Assembly (NCBI GenBank): GCA_019693395.1
Contig: JAAMXP010001892.1
Location: 1 to 64,000 of the forward strand
Direction: 5' to 3'
From: Ettlia oleoabundans
Taxonomy: Eukaryota > Chlorophyta > Chlorophyceae > Chlamydomonadales
DNA length: 64,000 nucleotides
Every line of letters starts with the position of its first letter. Position 1 is the first letter of the stretch. The notes under the pieces were generated by a model, which did not search any database, was not told the DNA's origin, and saw nothing but the letters and a program-made list of their open reading frames with translations. This document shows, piece by piece, positions 24,027 to 36,671 of the stretch. Position numbers and translations under genes: made by a program.

Positions 24027-25696
24027 CTATGTTGGCCTCCATGAATTGGCACCCCCAAAAGTAAGTTTGCTACCAGGCGGCAACCCAATGGCTGTCCAGG
24101 GTGTCTGCTGGTCGCTGCTTCTTTCCAGCACAGCCGCGGAAGCACCCACGGCCGGGGCACCCCCCGCAAAGCTCTGGCGCCCCACTTCCAAAGCATGATG
24201 GACTCCACATTGTGGCACCTGGTTGGTGAGGCCTGCCTGCAACCAAGGCTGGCCTGGCAGCTGCTGGGGTTGCTGCGGGTTCTGGCCTGGGTTGGGGAAC
24301 AAATGACCAAGGGGGCTCAGCAGGTGCTGCTGCTGGTGGCAGTCAGGCGGCTGCTGGGGTGGAAGCTGCTGGTGGTGGTGGTGCTGCTGCTGCGGTACTT
24401 GCCGCTCATGTTGTTGTAGTTGTTGCCGCAGCTGTTGTTGTTCCTGCTGCTGCTGGTGGCGGAGGTCACCCCCGTAGGAGCTGGCCTGTGCTGGAGCCAA
24501 GCCCGCTGACTGCATTGCATGCGTTGTGACATGCTGCTGCACCTGCGCATGCACCGGCTCAACCCGGTCAGCGGATGGTGGCGTGCGCCGCCGGGTGCCC
24601 TGCATGACACAACAGAGAGGCCACCCGTCACAGGCGGAATAGAAGTCTGAAGATGTGCAGGTTCATATGCAGCAATACAATCGCGTCTGTGAAACGGTCA
24701 AGAAGCAGTACACGAGCAACAACTTACAAAATGGCCACCTTGGCAGTAATAACACAAATGAAAGATGAGCTGCGGAGTATGCGACACCTTGTCACTTGTG
24801 TACCTGCGGTGTCGCCTGCTGCTGTTGTAGCTGCTGGCGCTGCTCCTCCTGCTGCCGCTGCTGCTGCTGCACTTGCATCACCGCAGACACCAGCGCCTGG
24901 CACTCGCCCGGTGATGCCAGATACTCCCAAGGCGGGAAGTTGGTCTGAAAGACAGGAAACAGGACAGCAGCAAGAGTAGAAGCAATTGAGGGAGTGGTCA
25001 GACGCAAGGTCATGGAACCGCAGCAAGTCAGCAGCATGAGCACAGCAGTTGTACGCCGGCGTGGAATGTTTCTCACTTGCAGCACTGTATGAAAACAGTA
25101 CGACAAAACATGTGTTTGTGTGTGCCAGTTGCACATGTTGCATGTGCCAGTTGCACCCACACAGCCACTGGCCACCAACAGTGCAGCTCGCCACAACCAG
25201 AGCTGCCGAAAAACAGCTGCTGCTGGCAGACACCCATGGCTGCCGCGTGTCGCAAGCTGCAAAATCATCACAGCCAAAGGAGTGCCTGCTGCTGTGCTCC
25301 TAGCAGGGAGCGGGCTAGTCGTAGGGTGTGCCGCACCTGCGCCTTCACGCCGTGGAGCAGCATTGAGTAGCGGTCGTACGCGCGTGCTGCCTCCAGGGCT
25401 GACGGGAAGGGCCCGAGCTCATACGGGGACCCAGCTGCACATGAGGGGGGTTGTGTGGGGCAACAGCCAGTACTCGTCACTGCCAGATAAGGTGCGACAT
25501 GATCAGGCGGACGGCTGTCTGCAAGAATATCCCTGGTATCCCTAGCCGGGGCAGCAGGCAGCAAATGAGGCTGCATCGCAGGTGGGTGGCAGCTGAGAGG
25601 TGAAAAGTGTGAGGGTGTGGGGCGCACCTATGTCCAGCAGAGCCAGCCAGGTGCCATCCCTGTGCACCGCTCCTCGAAACGCCGCTGCCTGTTGTG

Positions 25697-25743
<47 letters not shown>

Positions 25744-28700
25744 AGTTCTCCCTGTGTGGTGTGCTGCAACCGCTGCTGCTGCGCCAGACAGGCTTCTCGC
25801 ACCGTGGCTGCGGCTCCAGAGGCATAGGCGTCGGGCAGGGAGGCATTGAGCGGCGCAAGAAAGCCTGATGCAAGCAGCGCCGCGCGGTCATGAGCCCACG
25901 CTGCCTCCTCTGCTGTAGGGAAGCGACCCAAGTCCAGCCTGCATGTGGCAGGCAGGCAGGCAGGTGGGCAGGCAGGCAGGCAGGCACACAAGCCATTGGT
26001 GGGGTTGCATCAGGAGTAGCAGCTGCAGATACAACAATGGCTCCACAACAGGCCATGGAGACAGGAGTCCTTCTTGATGATGCCGCGTAACGATTACTTG
26101 CAGGCAGGCCAGCCACGCACCCCAGGAATGCCTGCCACTGGTCGCCGCCAGCGGTTGCCACACGCCGCACGCCAGAGAACCCGGCTGACTCGTCCAGGTG
26201 GCTGCCCAGAGCAGCATCGGAGGGGCTGTGGAAGACACCTGAAACACCTGCTGCACCGCCGCCGCCTGCAAGCTGCTGCCTCTGCTGCTGCTGCTGCGCT
26301 CTTGGTTGTCCATGCTGCTGCTGCTCCTGTTGCGGGGCATCAGCAGGCACAGGGGGCAGCAGGGGCGGACCATCACTGCCAGACTCATGTCCCAGCTTCT
26401 GCCGCTTGCAGCCCAGGCCAACCACAACCGGCGTCTGCAGCAATGAGCCCTGGCCAGCACCTCCTCCGCCGCCACTGGTGATGCCGGAAGGCTCAACAGA
26501 GCCCTGCCGATGCCAGCTGGGATGCTGCACGCCCGTCACTGGGGCGCCAGCAGACAGCGGCTCTGAGGGCAGCCTAGAGAGGCTGTCGGCGCTGCCGCCA
26601 CATCCCACGGCTTGGGCAGAGGGGGAGGCAGAGGCCCCAGCAGCACCTGCATCTGAGGCGGTGTAGTCTGCAACGCATGGCGGCACGCAAGGCGGTAAGA
26701 GAAAGATAAGAGAGCACAGTAAGCAACCATCGACAGGATTGAACGGTAACTTTTGAAGGCGTAAGGCAACGTAAGGCAGCAAAGCGGCCACAGCCGCAAT
26801 GCCATATTTAAGGCACCCCCCTGCATGCTGCCAACTTCAGAACGGACTGCCCAGCATTCTCACTACATGTTCATCAATACACCAAGCCCTCACTTGACAG
26901 CGGGTAGTTGGTAAGAGCACCCCGCCCCTTGAAGTGCAGGGACGCACGGTCGTAGGCGCTTGCTGCCTCCTCGGCTGCAGTGTGCACGCACAGGCAAGCA
27001 GAAAGCAAGTGAGCGGGCCAGCACGAAACAAGGCAGCAGGAAGGGTGGTCAGACCAGCGGTGCGCTATCCGTCAATCATCGGCGGCTTGCAACCAGGAGC
27101 GGGTGCCGCCTGCTGCAGGCACCAGTCCCACTGTGCTCCCTTGCTGCTTGACGTGCGGTTGCACAATACACAGCTGGGCGCAGCTGTTGGTAGCATTTCT
27201 GATGCAGGCAGGCCAACAGGGTCCTGCTCACCGGTGCTGTGGTCGCCAACAGCAAGGACTTGAGTGCCCTGCTTCACAGTGAACCGGTACTGACCGTTCG
27301 CCAGCTGCAGGAGAACCAAGCAGTCATTTGGTCAGGCAGGGAGAGTACGTGGCGTAGGCAGTTGTGCAGGGCATCTTGGTAGGCAAGTAGTATGGCTGGC
27401 TGGCTTTACTGGAAGGGAGCAACGTGCTCAAGAGAGGCTCCCGGCGGTTGATTGGAAGGCTGCCCTGCGGCGCAGCTCGCACTGCAACATGCGCTGTTCC
27501 GCCAGGGCAGTCACCAGGCACTAAAGAATTATCAAGAACATCGACAGGCACACAAGCGGTGTGAGATGGAGGACAGGGGCGCACTTGGCAGCACACCTTG
27601 CAGACGCCTCGGTACTGAGGCACGGGGGTGGGCCGCACTGCTGCAGCCGCAGCGGCAGCTGCCGCTGCAGACGATTGCGCCCTCTGCTGGCGCTGCTGCT
27701 TCTGCCCGCGCAGCGCACGGGCTGTGGCAGGTGATGCAGCCTGCTGCTGGCGGAATAGGGCCAGGCTTTGCTGCGGGAAGTTGAGGCGATCCAGGGCTTC
27801 TGGCGCCTCCCCATAGTGGTTGAGTGCGGCAAGGTCCCACGCCTGCCCCGCATCCTCCTCGTTCTCGAAATAGCCTGCAGGCAGGGTGACGATTGACGTG
27901 CCTGAAACCGCGCAGCACTTCCGATACTTTGCGGGTTGAATGCGACAAGATCGAGGGTGAGGCGAAAAGGGCAGCAGCAAGTGCATTCATGCTTGGGAGA
28001 CTACCGCGCGGATGGACACAGGCACCATTGGCAAGCAGCACTGATGCGGCTGCGCTTGCCTCCCTCCTTTACTATGTGGTGCCCAGCAGTACGGGATGAC
28101 AAGTGGTGGGCGGTAGCTTGAGAGAAAAGGCGCATGCCTCCTTTCTCACACACACACACAGCTTGGATGCCACCGAGATGGCAGGAGTTGGTGAACCCAT
28201 CAGCGGCCACATGGATTCCCGCCTGCCTGCCTGCGTGCGTCGCTGCCCACACAACCAACTCCCCCGGCCTACCAATGTGCCGCGTCTTGTCCGTGTGCAG
28301 GCGCGCTCGCCACTTTGAGCTGCTGCGGTCCCACACCACCCCCCTGCAGGCAGCAAACAGACCAGCACAAGTACAAGGGATCGTTCACAGCACAAGTGCG
28401 GAGGGCTGGGTGCCCTCAATGAATGCCAGCTGTATGGCCAGCTGCATCAGCACAGGCAAGCAAAGCGGGGTTAAAAGATACCTAGTCAGCCCCTGGATGC
28501 AGAGGGACTGCACCCATGGGCTGCTGAGGTGCGGCAGGGGCACTTGCTTGTATCGTGACTTGCGGAGCTGGCTGGCCTGGGCCTTGCGGGCAGCAGGCGG
28601 TGGCGCCTTGAGTCGCGACTCCGCCGCGCCGCTCTCCTCCGCTTCATGCGACGCACCGCGCGCGCTTCCGGCGTTGGCTGTGCCATCCCAGCCATGGGTG

Positions 28701-29344
28701 CCCTCTGTGCTTCCGGCAACGTCTGTGTTGCTCATGATCTGCGGTGCAGATACTTCCTGCTGCGCATGGGGCTCGCGCTGCTGCTGCTGCTCCCGCTCCC
28801 AATGCAGCCAGTTGGGCTGCTGCACTCCCGCCTGCTGCCGCATGGTGCTGGGAGGTTGCAGCATGCCAGAGCCTGCCGTCGCCAACTGTGCAGGCACCGC
28901 CGTGCTGGCATCATAACCTGGCATCGGCCATTCAAACTGCGGTCTACCAAACCCGGTAGTGCCTCCCACCACGGGCAGCGGAAAGCGGTGCAGCTGTGAG
29001 GCTGCCATCTGTGCTACCCCTTGGGTTGAATGCTGGTGTGGAGGCAAGAAAGGCAGCGTGAAGTACGCGTTTGGAGGTGCTGCCTGCACGCCAGGGGCCT
29101 CGACTCCCAGCATCCCACCAAGCGGCAACAGCTGGCTGTGCATGGCCATGCCCAGCGGCGGCAGCTGTAGGTGCAAAGGCGCAGTTGGCTGCAGCGGAAG
29201 CTGTTGGACGTGCAACAGGCCCGCCAGGGAGGGGCTGGCCGTGATAGACAGCAGGCTGGCTGTTACACCTTCGCCACCCGGTGGTACTGCCTGGGCGGCG
29301 GCAGCAGCGGCCGCGCCGCCATCAGTCCCCTCCTCGGTGGGCAT
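24027..29344 (-). CDS. AP2-family transcription factor with four AP2 domains
   Basis: Predicted DNA-binding regulator of 989 residues. Exons 29344-28548, 28343-28273, 27874-27597, 27304-27232, 26974-26894, 26667-26121, 25938-25628, 25434-25337, 24944-24804 and 24599-24027, all phases closing; intron 1 needs a GC donor. Four AP2 repeats are each split by introns: (1) about 263-316, SRYKGVVWDRSSSKW through AWDLAALNHYG; (2) about 376-435, QYRGVCK through AYDRASLHFKG and TNYPL; (3) about 600-650, FSGVRR through WAHDRAALLASG; (4) about 698-760, FRGAVHRDGTW through AYDRYSMLLHG and TNFPPWEYL. Repeats 3 and 4 are more divergent. The N-terminal 260 residues and the Gln/His-rich tail are disordered. 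Land-plant AP2/ANT proteins carry two such domains. Targets are unknown. Confidence 0.9.
25701..25742 (-). repeat. CTG/CAG trinucleotide repeat encoding poly-Gln
   Basis: Fourteen uninterrupted CTG units on the + strand, coding a Gln run on the minus strand just before AP2 repeat 4. Such tracts are length-unstable and may vary between strains. Confidence 0.9.
25947..25986. repeat. GGCA tetranucleotide repeat in AP2-gene intron
   Basis: Nearly perfect GGCA repeat with one interruption, within the AP2-gene intron that ends at the acceptor before 25938. On the transcribed strand it gives TGCC repeats, which may serve as the acceptor pyrimidine-rich tract. Confidence 0.8.
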
Positions 29345-30251
29345 CGGCAACCTGCTTGAGATGGCTCAGAATACGCCCGAGGCTCGACCTGCAGCTTAGA
29401 GGGCGGGCAGCAGCTGTGTAAGCAGCATTTCCAAGAGCGTACTGCGCATCTCGCGCCGCCGCAAGCTGGGCTTATTGCCCACCATCGCTAGACACCCAAT
29501 GCCGTGGGTAACTAGCGCGACTCTAGGTGAAGAAATCGCAATTGCTAAAATGGCCTCCTACTAGCAAGGGCATCATAGGTTGGACCTGGATGCGCGTCAC
29601 CCCACAACTGACACGCCTTACAATCCCACAAATCACGACGCATTGGAACCAGCCGCGCTCAAGCCTCACCAAGCCAGGGGGTGAAGCACCGTGGGTCTGG
29701 CGTTGGCGGCATCAATGAAATTGGCACAGATTATGTGACTTAGGGTAGGATTAGTTCGGTTGATGCCGAAGTTCAACTGCCGAGGGAGCAGGGCCTGCGG
29801 GCCACTGGGCCCAAAGAGCGTTGGGCGGACGCGTGCAATGGTTGGAAAGATATTGCTCCACGTATCACGGTGCTAGGACAGCATCCCTCACGGCGCTTCG
29901 AGTCCGCTTGATTCCTTCATGAAGCACAGCGGCAGGTGTCCCGCTGACGTGGCATGCGCAGCGGCCGCAACATGCACAAGTTGTTAAAATTTCCTAAGCT
30001 ATTGGGATCAGATTTTAGAACATCGGTAGCTTACAGCTTGCGTCAAAGGCAATGGATTGATAGCACGATCAAAAGCAGTGAATTGAACAGAAACCAGGGT
30101 GCAGCCATATAGGTGCACACGTGGGCAAGGTGGGTTGCCCGCTTCTACACGGGCAGTGGCATACCCGGGGAATGCTGGGTTGTTTTTGCATGCATCAGAC
30201 TGACTGTATGCATGAGCAGCATGAGCCAAAACTTGAGAGGAAACATGTGGC
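29345..30251. other. Intergenic region upstream of the AP2 gene
   Basis: 907 bp between two minus-strand genes: AP2 promoter side and LRR/IQ 3' side. A TTACA at 30031-30035 gives TGTAA on the minus strand, 220 bp past the LRR/IQ stop. No gene seen. Confidence 0.5.
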
Positions 30252-33200
30252 TCATCTGTCAAGAAGCCCCAGCAACCGGGGCTGTACGGCAGCGATTGAG
30301 GGGCGCCTGCCACTCGCTTGATTGACTGGGGATGATGCAGGAGCAGGCACCAAAGCATCGCCAAAGTCGGGTGCAAACCCTCTAGCTACGTCGCCTTGCG
30401 AGAATACCAACGCAGAATTCCAACAAATCTGGCTGCCAGCTGCGGGACGGCACGCTCCAGCCATGGGAGAGCTCAGCCCCGGCAGGATATTTGCTGTGTG
30501 GTCGGTGCCAGCGGGACCGCTGGCACGGCTGCTGCCATTTGACTGCAGCGTGCGCCTGCAAGTGCCAGAAGCTCTGCCATTCCTAATCTGGAATCGCTGC
30601 AGCCGCCATTCGGGGTCCTGTTTCTGTTGTTGTTGCTCCCGCCGCCTCGCTACTACCTGCCGCCGCTGCCGCATCGCCGCAAAGGCGGCAGCAGTGTTGG
30701 GGTCCGTAAACTGCCACTCGTCCTGATCTTCAGCCTGCCGTGGCTCCAAGGTGTTGGTAACAAGCAGCTGCGCCGCTGCATTGTCCATCATGACGGGGCC
30801 TGAAGGACTGATGTCTGCAGCTATCATGCCCTGCGGACATCGTCGCTGCGAATTCTGCTGACTGGCCCGCAATGCTGGCAACATGTGGGCGGATGAACTG
30901 CTGGTTGGGGCAACGGTAGCTGGTGGCATACGTGTTGCTGCTAGTTCAGGGAAAAGCACTTCGGGGGAGTCAAACAGGGACATGGCTTCTGCTTCCAAAG
31001 CAGCATCCCGGCCCAAGCTGGTTTCCAAGACATCCAGTTCTAAGCTGTCGCTGCTGCCACGCCGCCCCTGCCGCTGCTGCTCGTGCTCCAGATGCAGGGC
31101 CAGCCGGGCTTGAGCAAGCAGGTTGCGCACCTGCCAGCCGCGCCAAGCAGCCTGCGTCAATAAGCCAGGGTACAGAACTGATGGGTGTCAAATCTACCAC
31201 AAGTATTCACCCATCAACCACAAGCCAACCACGCCAAATCACTCTAACAATTGACATGTGCCATGATGTCAACAGCTTCTTGCCTGTATGCGGATCGCAG
31301 CGCAGCATTGTTGGTGGAGAAGCAGCTGCTGCTGCGCCTCGTGCCATTGCTGCCGCCAAATGACCAGCCGATGCTGCACCCAGCAGGAATGAAGGTGGCG
31401 GCAGGACCAGCCTCGCCAGGTTGCCTGGATGCAAGCAGCAGCGGCAGCCAGCCTGTCTGCCTGCCTCTGAGCTGCCCATTGCTGCCGGAGTTGATGCGCT
31501 CTGTAGCACCGCCATTCCCTCTGAATCACCGAGGCTGCCGCATGCACCTGGTGCATCAAGCGCTGGTAGTAGGCCGGGTTGAGCAGCGGGAGGTGCTGGG
31601 CAGCAGCTGCCCCGCCTGAAGCAAGCACCAGGTATTGCTGCTGCATCTGTCTCAACGAGAGCAGGCCGCCACTGTCGCTGTTGATGCCGGTGCTGCGCCG
31701 TGCCACTGGTTTGGGGGGCCTGAGCCAAGAGACCACACCCAGTCCAGCCTCAGCCGCCTTCTGCAAGGCAACTAGTGCTGCTGCCAGTTTTGATGCGTCT
31801 GGGCTGTCCTGCTGGCGGGTCTCTTCTTCAGCTGCAGCCAGAGAAGTCTGCTGCCACCATGACTGCTGTGCCAAAACAACAGCATCGGAGTAGCCCAACA
31901 CCCACAGAATAGTTTGAGCATCCCAAGCAGCATCAACGCTTGTGCCTCCTAGGTCTGCCCCAGCAGCTGCCCTTGCCAGGGATTGGCGCTGCCACACGGC
32001 TGTCGCCCATACGTGCTGCTGTTGCTCGCTGCAAGTCACATGCTGGTCATGTAGCTCACACAGACGAGGTAGTACCTTGAGAACTGTCGGACTGTATCCA
32101 GAAGCTGGCTGTTCTGCTGACGCTACCTCTTGCAGATGCTGCTCTGCCACCAAGTGCTCGGCAAAGGGGTCGTCGTTCAACTTCAGCCGCAACAAGCAGC
32201 TGCCCAGCGGTTTTAAGCTGGCTAGCAAACTGTCCAAGTGGCAGAAATGGTTGAACGACAGGTCCACCGTATGCAGTGACACAAAACTCTGCGGTACAAG
32301 TGGACAACACGTAATGATAGGAAACAGAATACAATGCGCATGGCCTGGCAGAACTTTGCGGCCACTGGGTAATATCGGCTGTGATGTGCAGAGAGATGTA
32401 ATGCACACCATGCGCCTTGCTTGCCTGCATAGGCGCTAGGCTAGTCAGCTGATAGTCTGCTAGGTGCAGCTCTTGCAGACTGGGGAGCCATGGCCAGGAT
32501 GGGGCGACAGCTGCCAAAGGGTTGCCGCTCAGCCAAAGCTCACGAAGCAAGGGGAGGTGCATGGTAGGAGGAAGCCTGGTGATTGCGTTGCCAGACACGA
32601 TCAACACCTGTGCAAAGCATGGAGAAAAAGAGAAGGGCGTGGTTCCTCGACTAGCTGTCGCCTAAAGGGTTAAGCTAACAGATGCATTGCCCGACGGCCC
32701 ACATGCTGGGTCACGCAAGACCAGCCAAGCCTCAACGCTACCTGCAGCAGTGGAGCTGCTTCTGCCAGCCCGCCCAATCCGTCAATACTATTGCCACTGA
32801 CATCCAAATGCACGAGGCTAGGTAGTGGGCCCATCCAGCTTGGAATGTCGGTCAGGTGATTGTCGGAAATGCGCAAGCAGGTGAGGTGTGAGCCACATGC
32901 TGCCAGATCCGCGGCAGCGAGAGCTGCAGAGGTGATGTGATTAGCACACAGGTCCAAGTGGCGAAGCGCTGTCAAGCCTGCAGGGAAACGGGGTATGCCT
33001 TCAAGGTTGTGATGCCTCGGAAACTGCATCAGAGCCTGGCTCAAAGTATGCAGCAAGGCGGGCATGACCCGCTCCTGCTAAGATAGGCCCTACCAATCAA
33101 CACCATGCCAAACTTGCCTGCCAGACTGGGGAGTGAGTCGAGACGGTTGTTGGAAGCGTCAAGCAGCGTCAGCTGGGACAGATTCTGGATGCCTTGCAGG

Positions 33201-36200
33201 CTCGTCAGCTGGTTGGCAGCCACCTTCAGCTCACGCAAACTACGCAAAGCTGACAGCGCCTCAAGGCTGCAGGACCAAACGGTGCGAAATCAGTCACTCA
33301 TCAAGTACTAGTATATCGAACTCATGTGTCGCCCCGTAATCAAGACAGGACCCATGCACACCTGCGTATTCAACCCGGCTAGCCCACCTTCTGAGGAAAT
33401 TGTTGCTGACGTTTAGGCTTGCTACCGATGCGCGCTCTGCTAACAGTTGCAACGCATTCAAGCCTTGCATGCTGAGGTTGAGCTCAGGTAGCTCTCCCTC
33501 TTCATCTCTCCCTGCACCACACATGCCTGCCGTCAGCCGGTGTGCTGCACCCTGCACCATTGGCAGCAGGCTTTGCTGCATTGCCTGCCACGCCTGGTAA
33601 CAATCTAACCAGCGGCATGCTCCTGGAGAGATTTCTGCTGGCTGCGATGCCATACTGCTGTCACAGTTCCTTCCGCTGCTCGCGCCAGGCCCGCTGCTAG
33701 TGCTGCTGCTGGTTTGCTTCTTGGCTCCGCTGGCTTGCGCAACATCAGCTGTGCAGTTGTGGCCACTACCAGTGCAGGGCTGACGTAAGGGAATAGCAAC
33801 CAAACGAGAGGCTACCACCAAATTTTGCAACTGGAGCTCCAAGGCACCCACTGCCCGGGTAACTGGTGCTTGCAGCTCCAGCCCCGCTACTTGCTGTGCC
33901 TCAATGAGCCAGCTGCGCAGCTCTGCTGGCCAAACAGTACAGGCTGCAGGTGGGTGTAGCAGGGCTGCCTTGGCTCCCAGCTCGCAAATACCGACTGACA
34001 GCTGCTGGGTTCCTGCAAGCCAACTCTCCAGCTGCTTGCTATCAACGCCAGCCTGGTTGCGATTTGGGCTGGCTTGGCGGCTGGCATACTCGCACGCGGT
34101 ACGGGTGCTGGCGGACAGCTGCTCCACTGCCAGCTGCCGTCGCCTGGATACTTGCTCCTCTGCAGCGCACATCGCAGCGTTCAGGCCCAATGACGCAGCA
34201 TCTTTGCAATGCCTTTCAACAACCGCCACATCGCTGTGCATGGATGCCTCACGGAGCAGGTGCTCCAACTCTTGCTGCCTCTGACGAAGCTCAGCTTCGC
34301 ACCCCTGCCGAACGCCGGCGCTGGCGCCAAGCCTCTCTGCTTCAGCGGCAGCGATCGTGTACTGCTGCAAGGTTCCTCGATGCGCTGCCTGGTGGAGCTC
34401 TTTAAGTGCTGCTGCCTGCCGCTGTTCCAGCCCGGCATAGGCTGCCTGGGCCTCAGCATGGAGCCCCAACTGGTTTGCGTCCAGGCAGGCTGCCTCAACC
34501 TCTGCTGCACCACCACTAGCTGCAAGCTCCAGCAAATGGCCTGTCGTCTTATGCTGCCTGAGCTGCAGCGCCCGCTTTGCTCGCGCGACGTCGGCATGCA
34601 GCCCCAAGCGCTGCGCATGTTGTAGGCAGTGGTCGAATCTTTCCAAGCTGAAGGGACTTGCCTCCACAGCAACTTGCAGTGCCACTGATGCCTGCTGGTT
34701 GCGCTGTGCAACTCGCTCCTGTGCATGCCTCAGCATGGCAGTATCCGACCCCAAAGCAGCAGCTGCAGCTAGTGCGTCTTTGAACTCGCTGAATGGAGCC
34801 CCTGCGCAAGGTTGGTGGAATTGGGTTGTAGCAGGAAATAAGCGATGTCCATTCAGAGATAGATGTTGCTGACATGTGCATGTGGAGACCAGATCACCAA
34901 GGGATCCTACAGAGACAGCATGTATACGATATTGGGTTGCGCTGCAGAGCTCACCTTCCACAGCAACGTTCAGTGCTTGTGTTGCTGAAGCCACGCGTGC
35001 CTCAAACATGCCAGCTGCCTGCTGCAGCATGGCCTCCAGGTCATCAAACCGTGCAGCCTCAGCAGCAGCCTTCTGGTAGTCGGTAGAAGTCCCTGTTGCT
35101 GCAGCTGTGCGCAATGCCTGCGCAGCGTCAGCGGCATGCTGCTCCAAGACTGCGAGCGCTTGGGCCGCGTCTGCCTTATAACCCAAGGCATCCAGGTGTG
35201 CTGCTGCATGCCGTGCATGCTGCTGCTCCCTGGCTTCCACAGCGGCATGCAACTCAACCAGCAATGCTTGCTGTTGGCGTGAACATTGTAGCATGGCACC
35301 AGTGCGGCGACGGCTGGTGCTGCCCCGCCAGGCAGCCTGGATGCAAGTTGCAGCAGCCACCTTGCACAGCCGCCCAGGACTCATCAGGAAATGGCGCCAT
35401 GAACGACCAATACGCCCTGCACTTGCACAAAAAATACCATTGTCGTTTATCATACAAGTGACTCTATTGGCGTATGATTGTAAGCGAAGATGGCTGTGCT
35501 CCTCAAACATGCAAACATGTGCCCTCATTATATGCGGCAGCGGCGCCTACATGCTGCCATATGCTGCGTGACGTACTCCATCTGGATCCCCCGCAGCTCA
35601 ACCTCACGCTCCAGGCGCAGGCGCTCCCTCTCTGCAGCAGCAGCTGCTTGGCGGAGCAGCATGGTGTCTAGCTCAGCGAGCTGAACCTGCGAGGGGAAGG
35701 GCGGTGAGGAGGCACCTTGGACCCAGTACGGATGAGTCGGCTGCCGCTGTCTCATGCAACAGTCCTTGACAAGTCGCGTTGCATCAAGACGTGCCCAGCA
35801 ACGCAAAACACTGTTGGTGCATAGGGAAGAGCCGCTCTAGTAAACCTGTGCGCCCTGCAGGGCTGCAGCTGCATCTTGTATGTCCATGGCGCGAAGTTGG
35901 CTGTCGGCACTGGCTGCCTCCCGCCCAATCCCGCTGTGGATGGCAAACAGGCGACGCGCTGTGGGTGGCATACTGCTCCTGCTGCCAGATGACGTGCTTG
36001 CTTCACTGTCGCTGTTCATTTGTCCAGTAGAATGAACCATGGCTTCGCCGGGCAGCCTGTCTGATTCTTGCCCTCCCACCTCGTCACTACTTGCATTACC
36101 TGAAAAGAGGGGCTCCGCCACCACAGCTGACCCCGCCTCGCTGTCTGCAGGCTGTAAGACGGCACCACGATGCTGCAGGAGGTCCTTCAAGGCCTGCATT

Positions 36201-36367
36201 GCGCTGCGCGGCAGAGGCATGCCGGTGTCATGGTCGGCTTCGTCTTCTGACGAGAAGGAGGCGGCGGGCGACTGCCACTGCGCGGCCTGCTGCCGCCGCA
36301 CGGCCAGCCTATTCAGGCGGTCAGCCAGGGACTCGGCTGAAGATTGAAATCCGTTTTCTGAGTCCAT
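30252..36367 (-). CDS. Large LRR and IQ-motif protein (LRRIQ-like)
   Basis: Protein of about 1,688 residues. Exons 36367-35846, 35686-35551, 35416-34955, 34801-33388, 33266-33104, 33023-32742, 32607-32425, 32288-31284 and 31151-30252, phases closing; the introns after 32425 and 31284 use GC donors. Order: acidic Ser-rich disordered start (1-200); a charged helix and an IQ motif TCIQAAWRGSTSRR (about 240-260); a long Ala/Gln/Glu-rich helical region with repeated L-H-A-E/D-A units (270-700); about ten leucine-rich repeats (about 820-1,150, for example LRELKVAANQLTSL and LVHLDVSGNSIDGL); then IQ motifs SVIQREWRCYR, ACIQATWRGW and IRIQAAWRGW (about 1,330-1,400) and a polar tail. IQ motifs bind calmodulin. 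The layout resembles LRRIQ1-type, often ciliary or centrosomal, proteins, but the role here is inference. Confidence 0.85.
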
Positions 36368-36671
36368 GCCGTGTTTCAAACGCCGCCAAAGCCCAGCCAA
36401 GGCTCCACCCGAGACGGTCAGCGCGCGTCTCCCCCCGTGATGGGGGACTTGCAGCCAACAAATCCAATTCTTCTTCTGATCCGTACGCGAGATGTGCGCG
36501 CGATTGAAAGCTCTCCCAGAACTTGAGGTACACTGAAGTGTACACCGGACCCCGCACATTCTCCCCCGCCTTGGCAGGCCTCCGCGATGCTATTCCGCGC
36601 TCCCTGCATCCTGGTGTTGGTGAACTGCAGCTGGTTTCCACTGCGAAGCAGCACTCGACTACCGGTCTCAA
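36368..36671. promoter_or_regulatory. Divergent promoter region (LRR/IQ / F-box-like)
   Basis: 304 bp between two divergent start codons. No defined element identified. Confidence 0.4.

Noticed and set aside
25945..25990. GGCA repeat considered as a CRISPR or mobile-element end
   Set aside because: It is a simple tetranucleotide repeat inside an intron, with no spacers, inverted repeats or transposase. No mobile element was recognised in the window.
29895..29925. Possible tRNA T-arm (TTCGAGT)
   Set aside because: The flanking 5-bp stem does not pair and no D-arm or anticodon arm could be fitted. No tRNA was found anywhere in the window.
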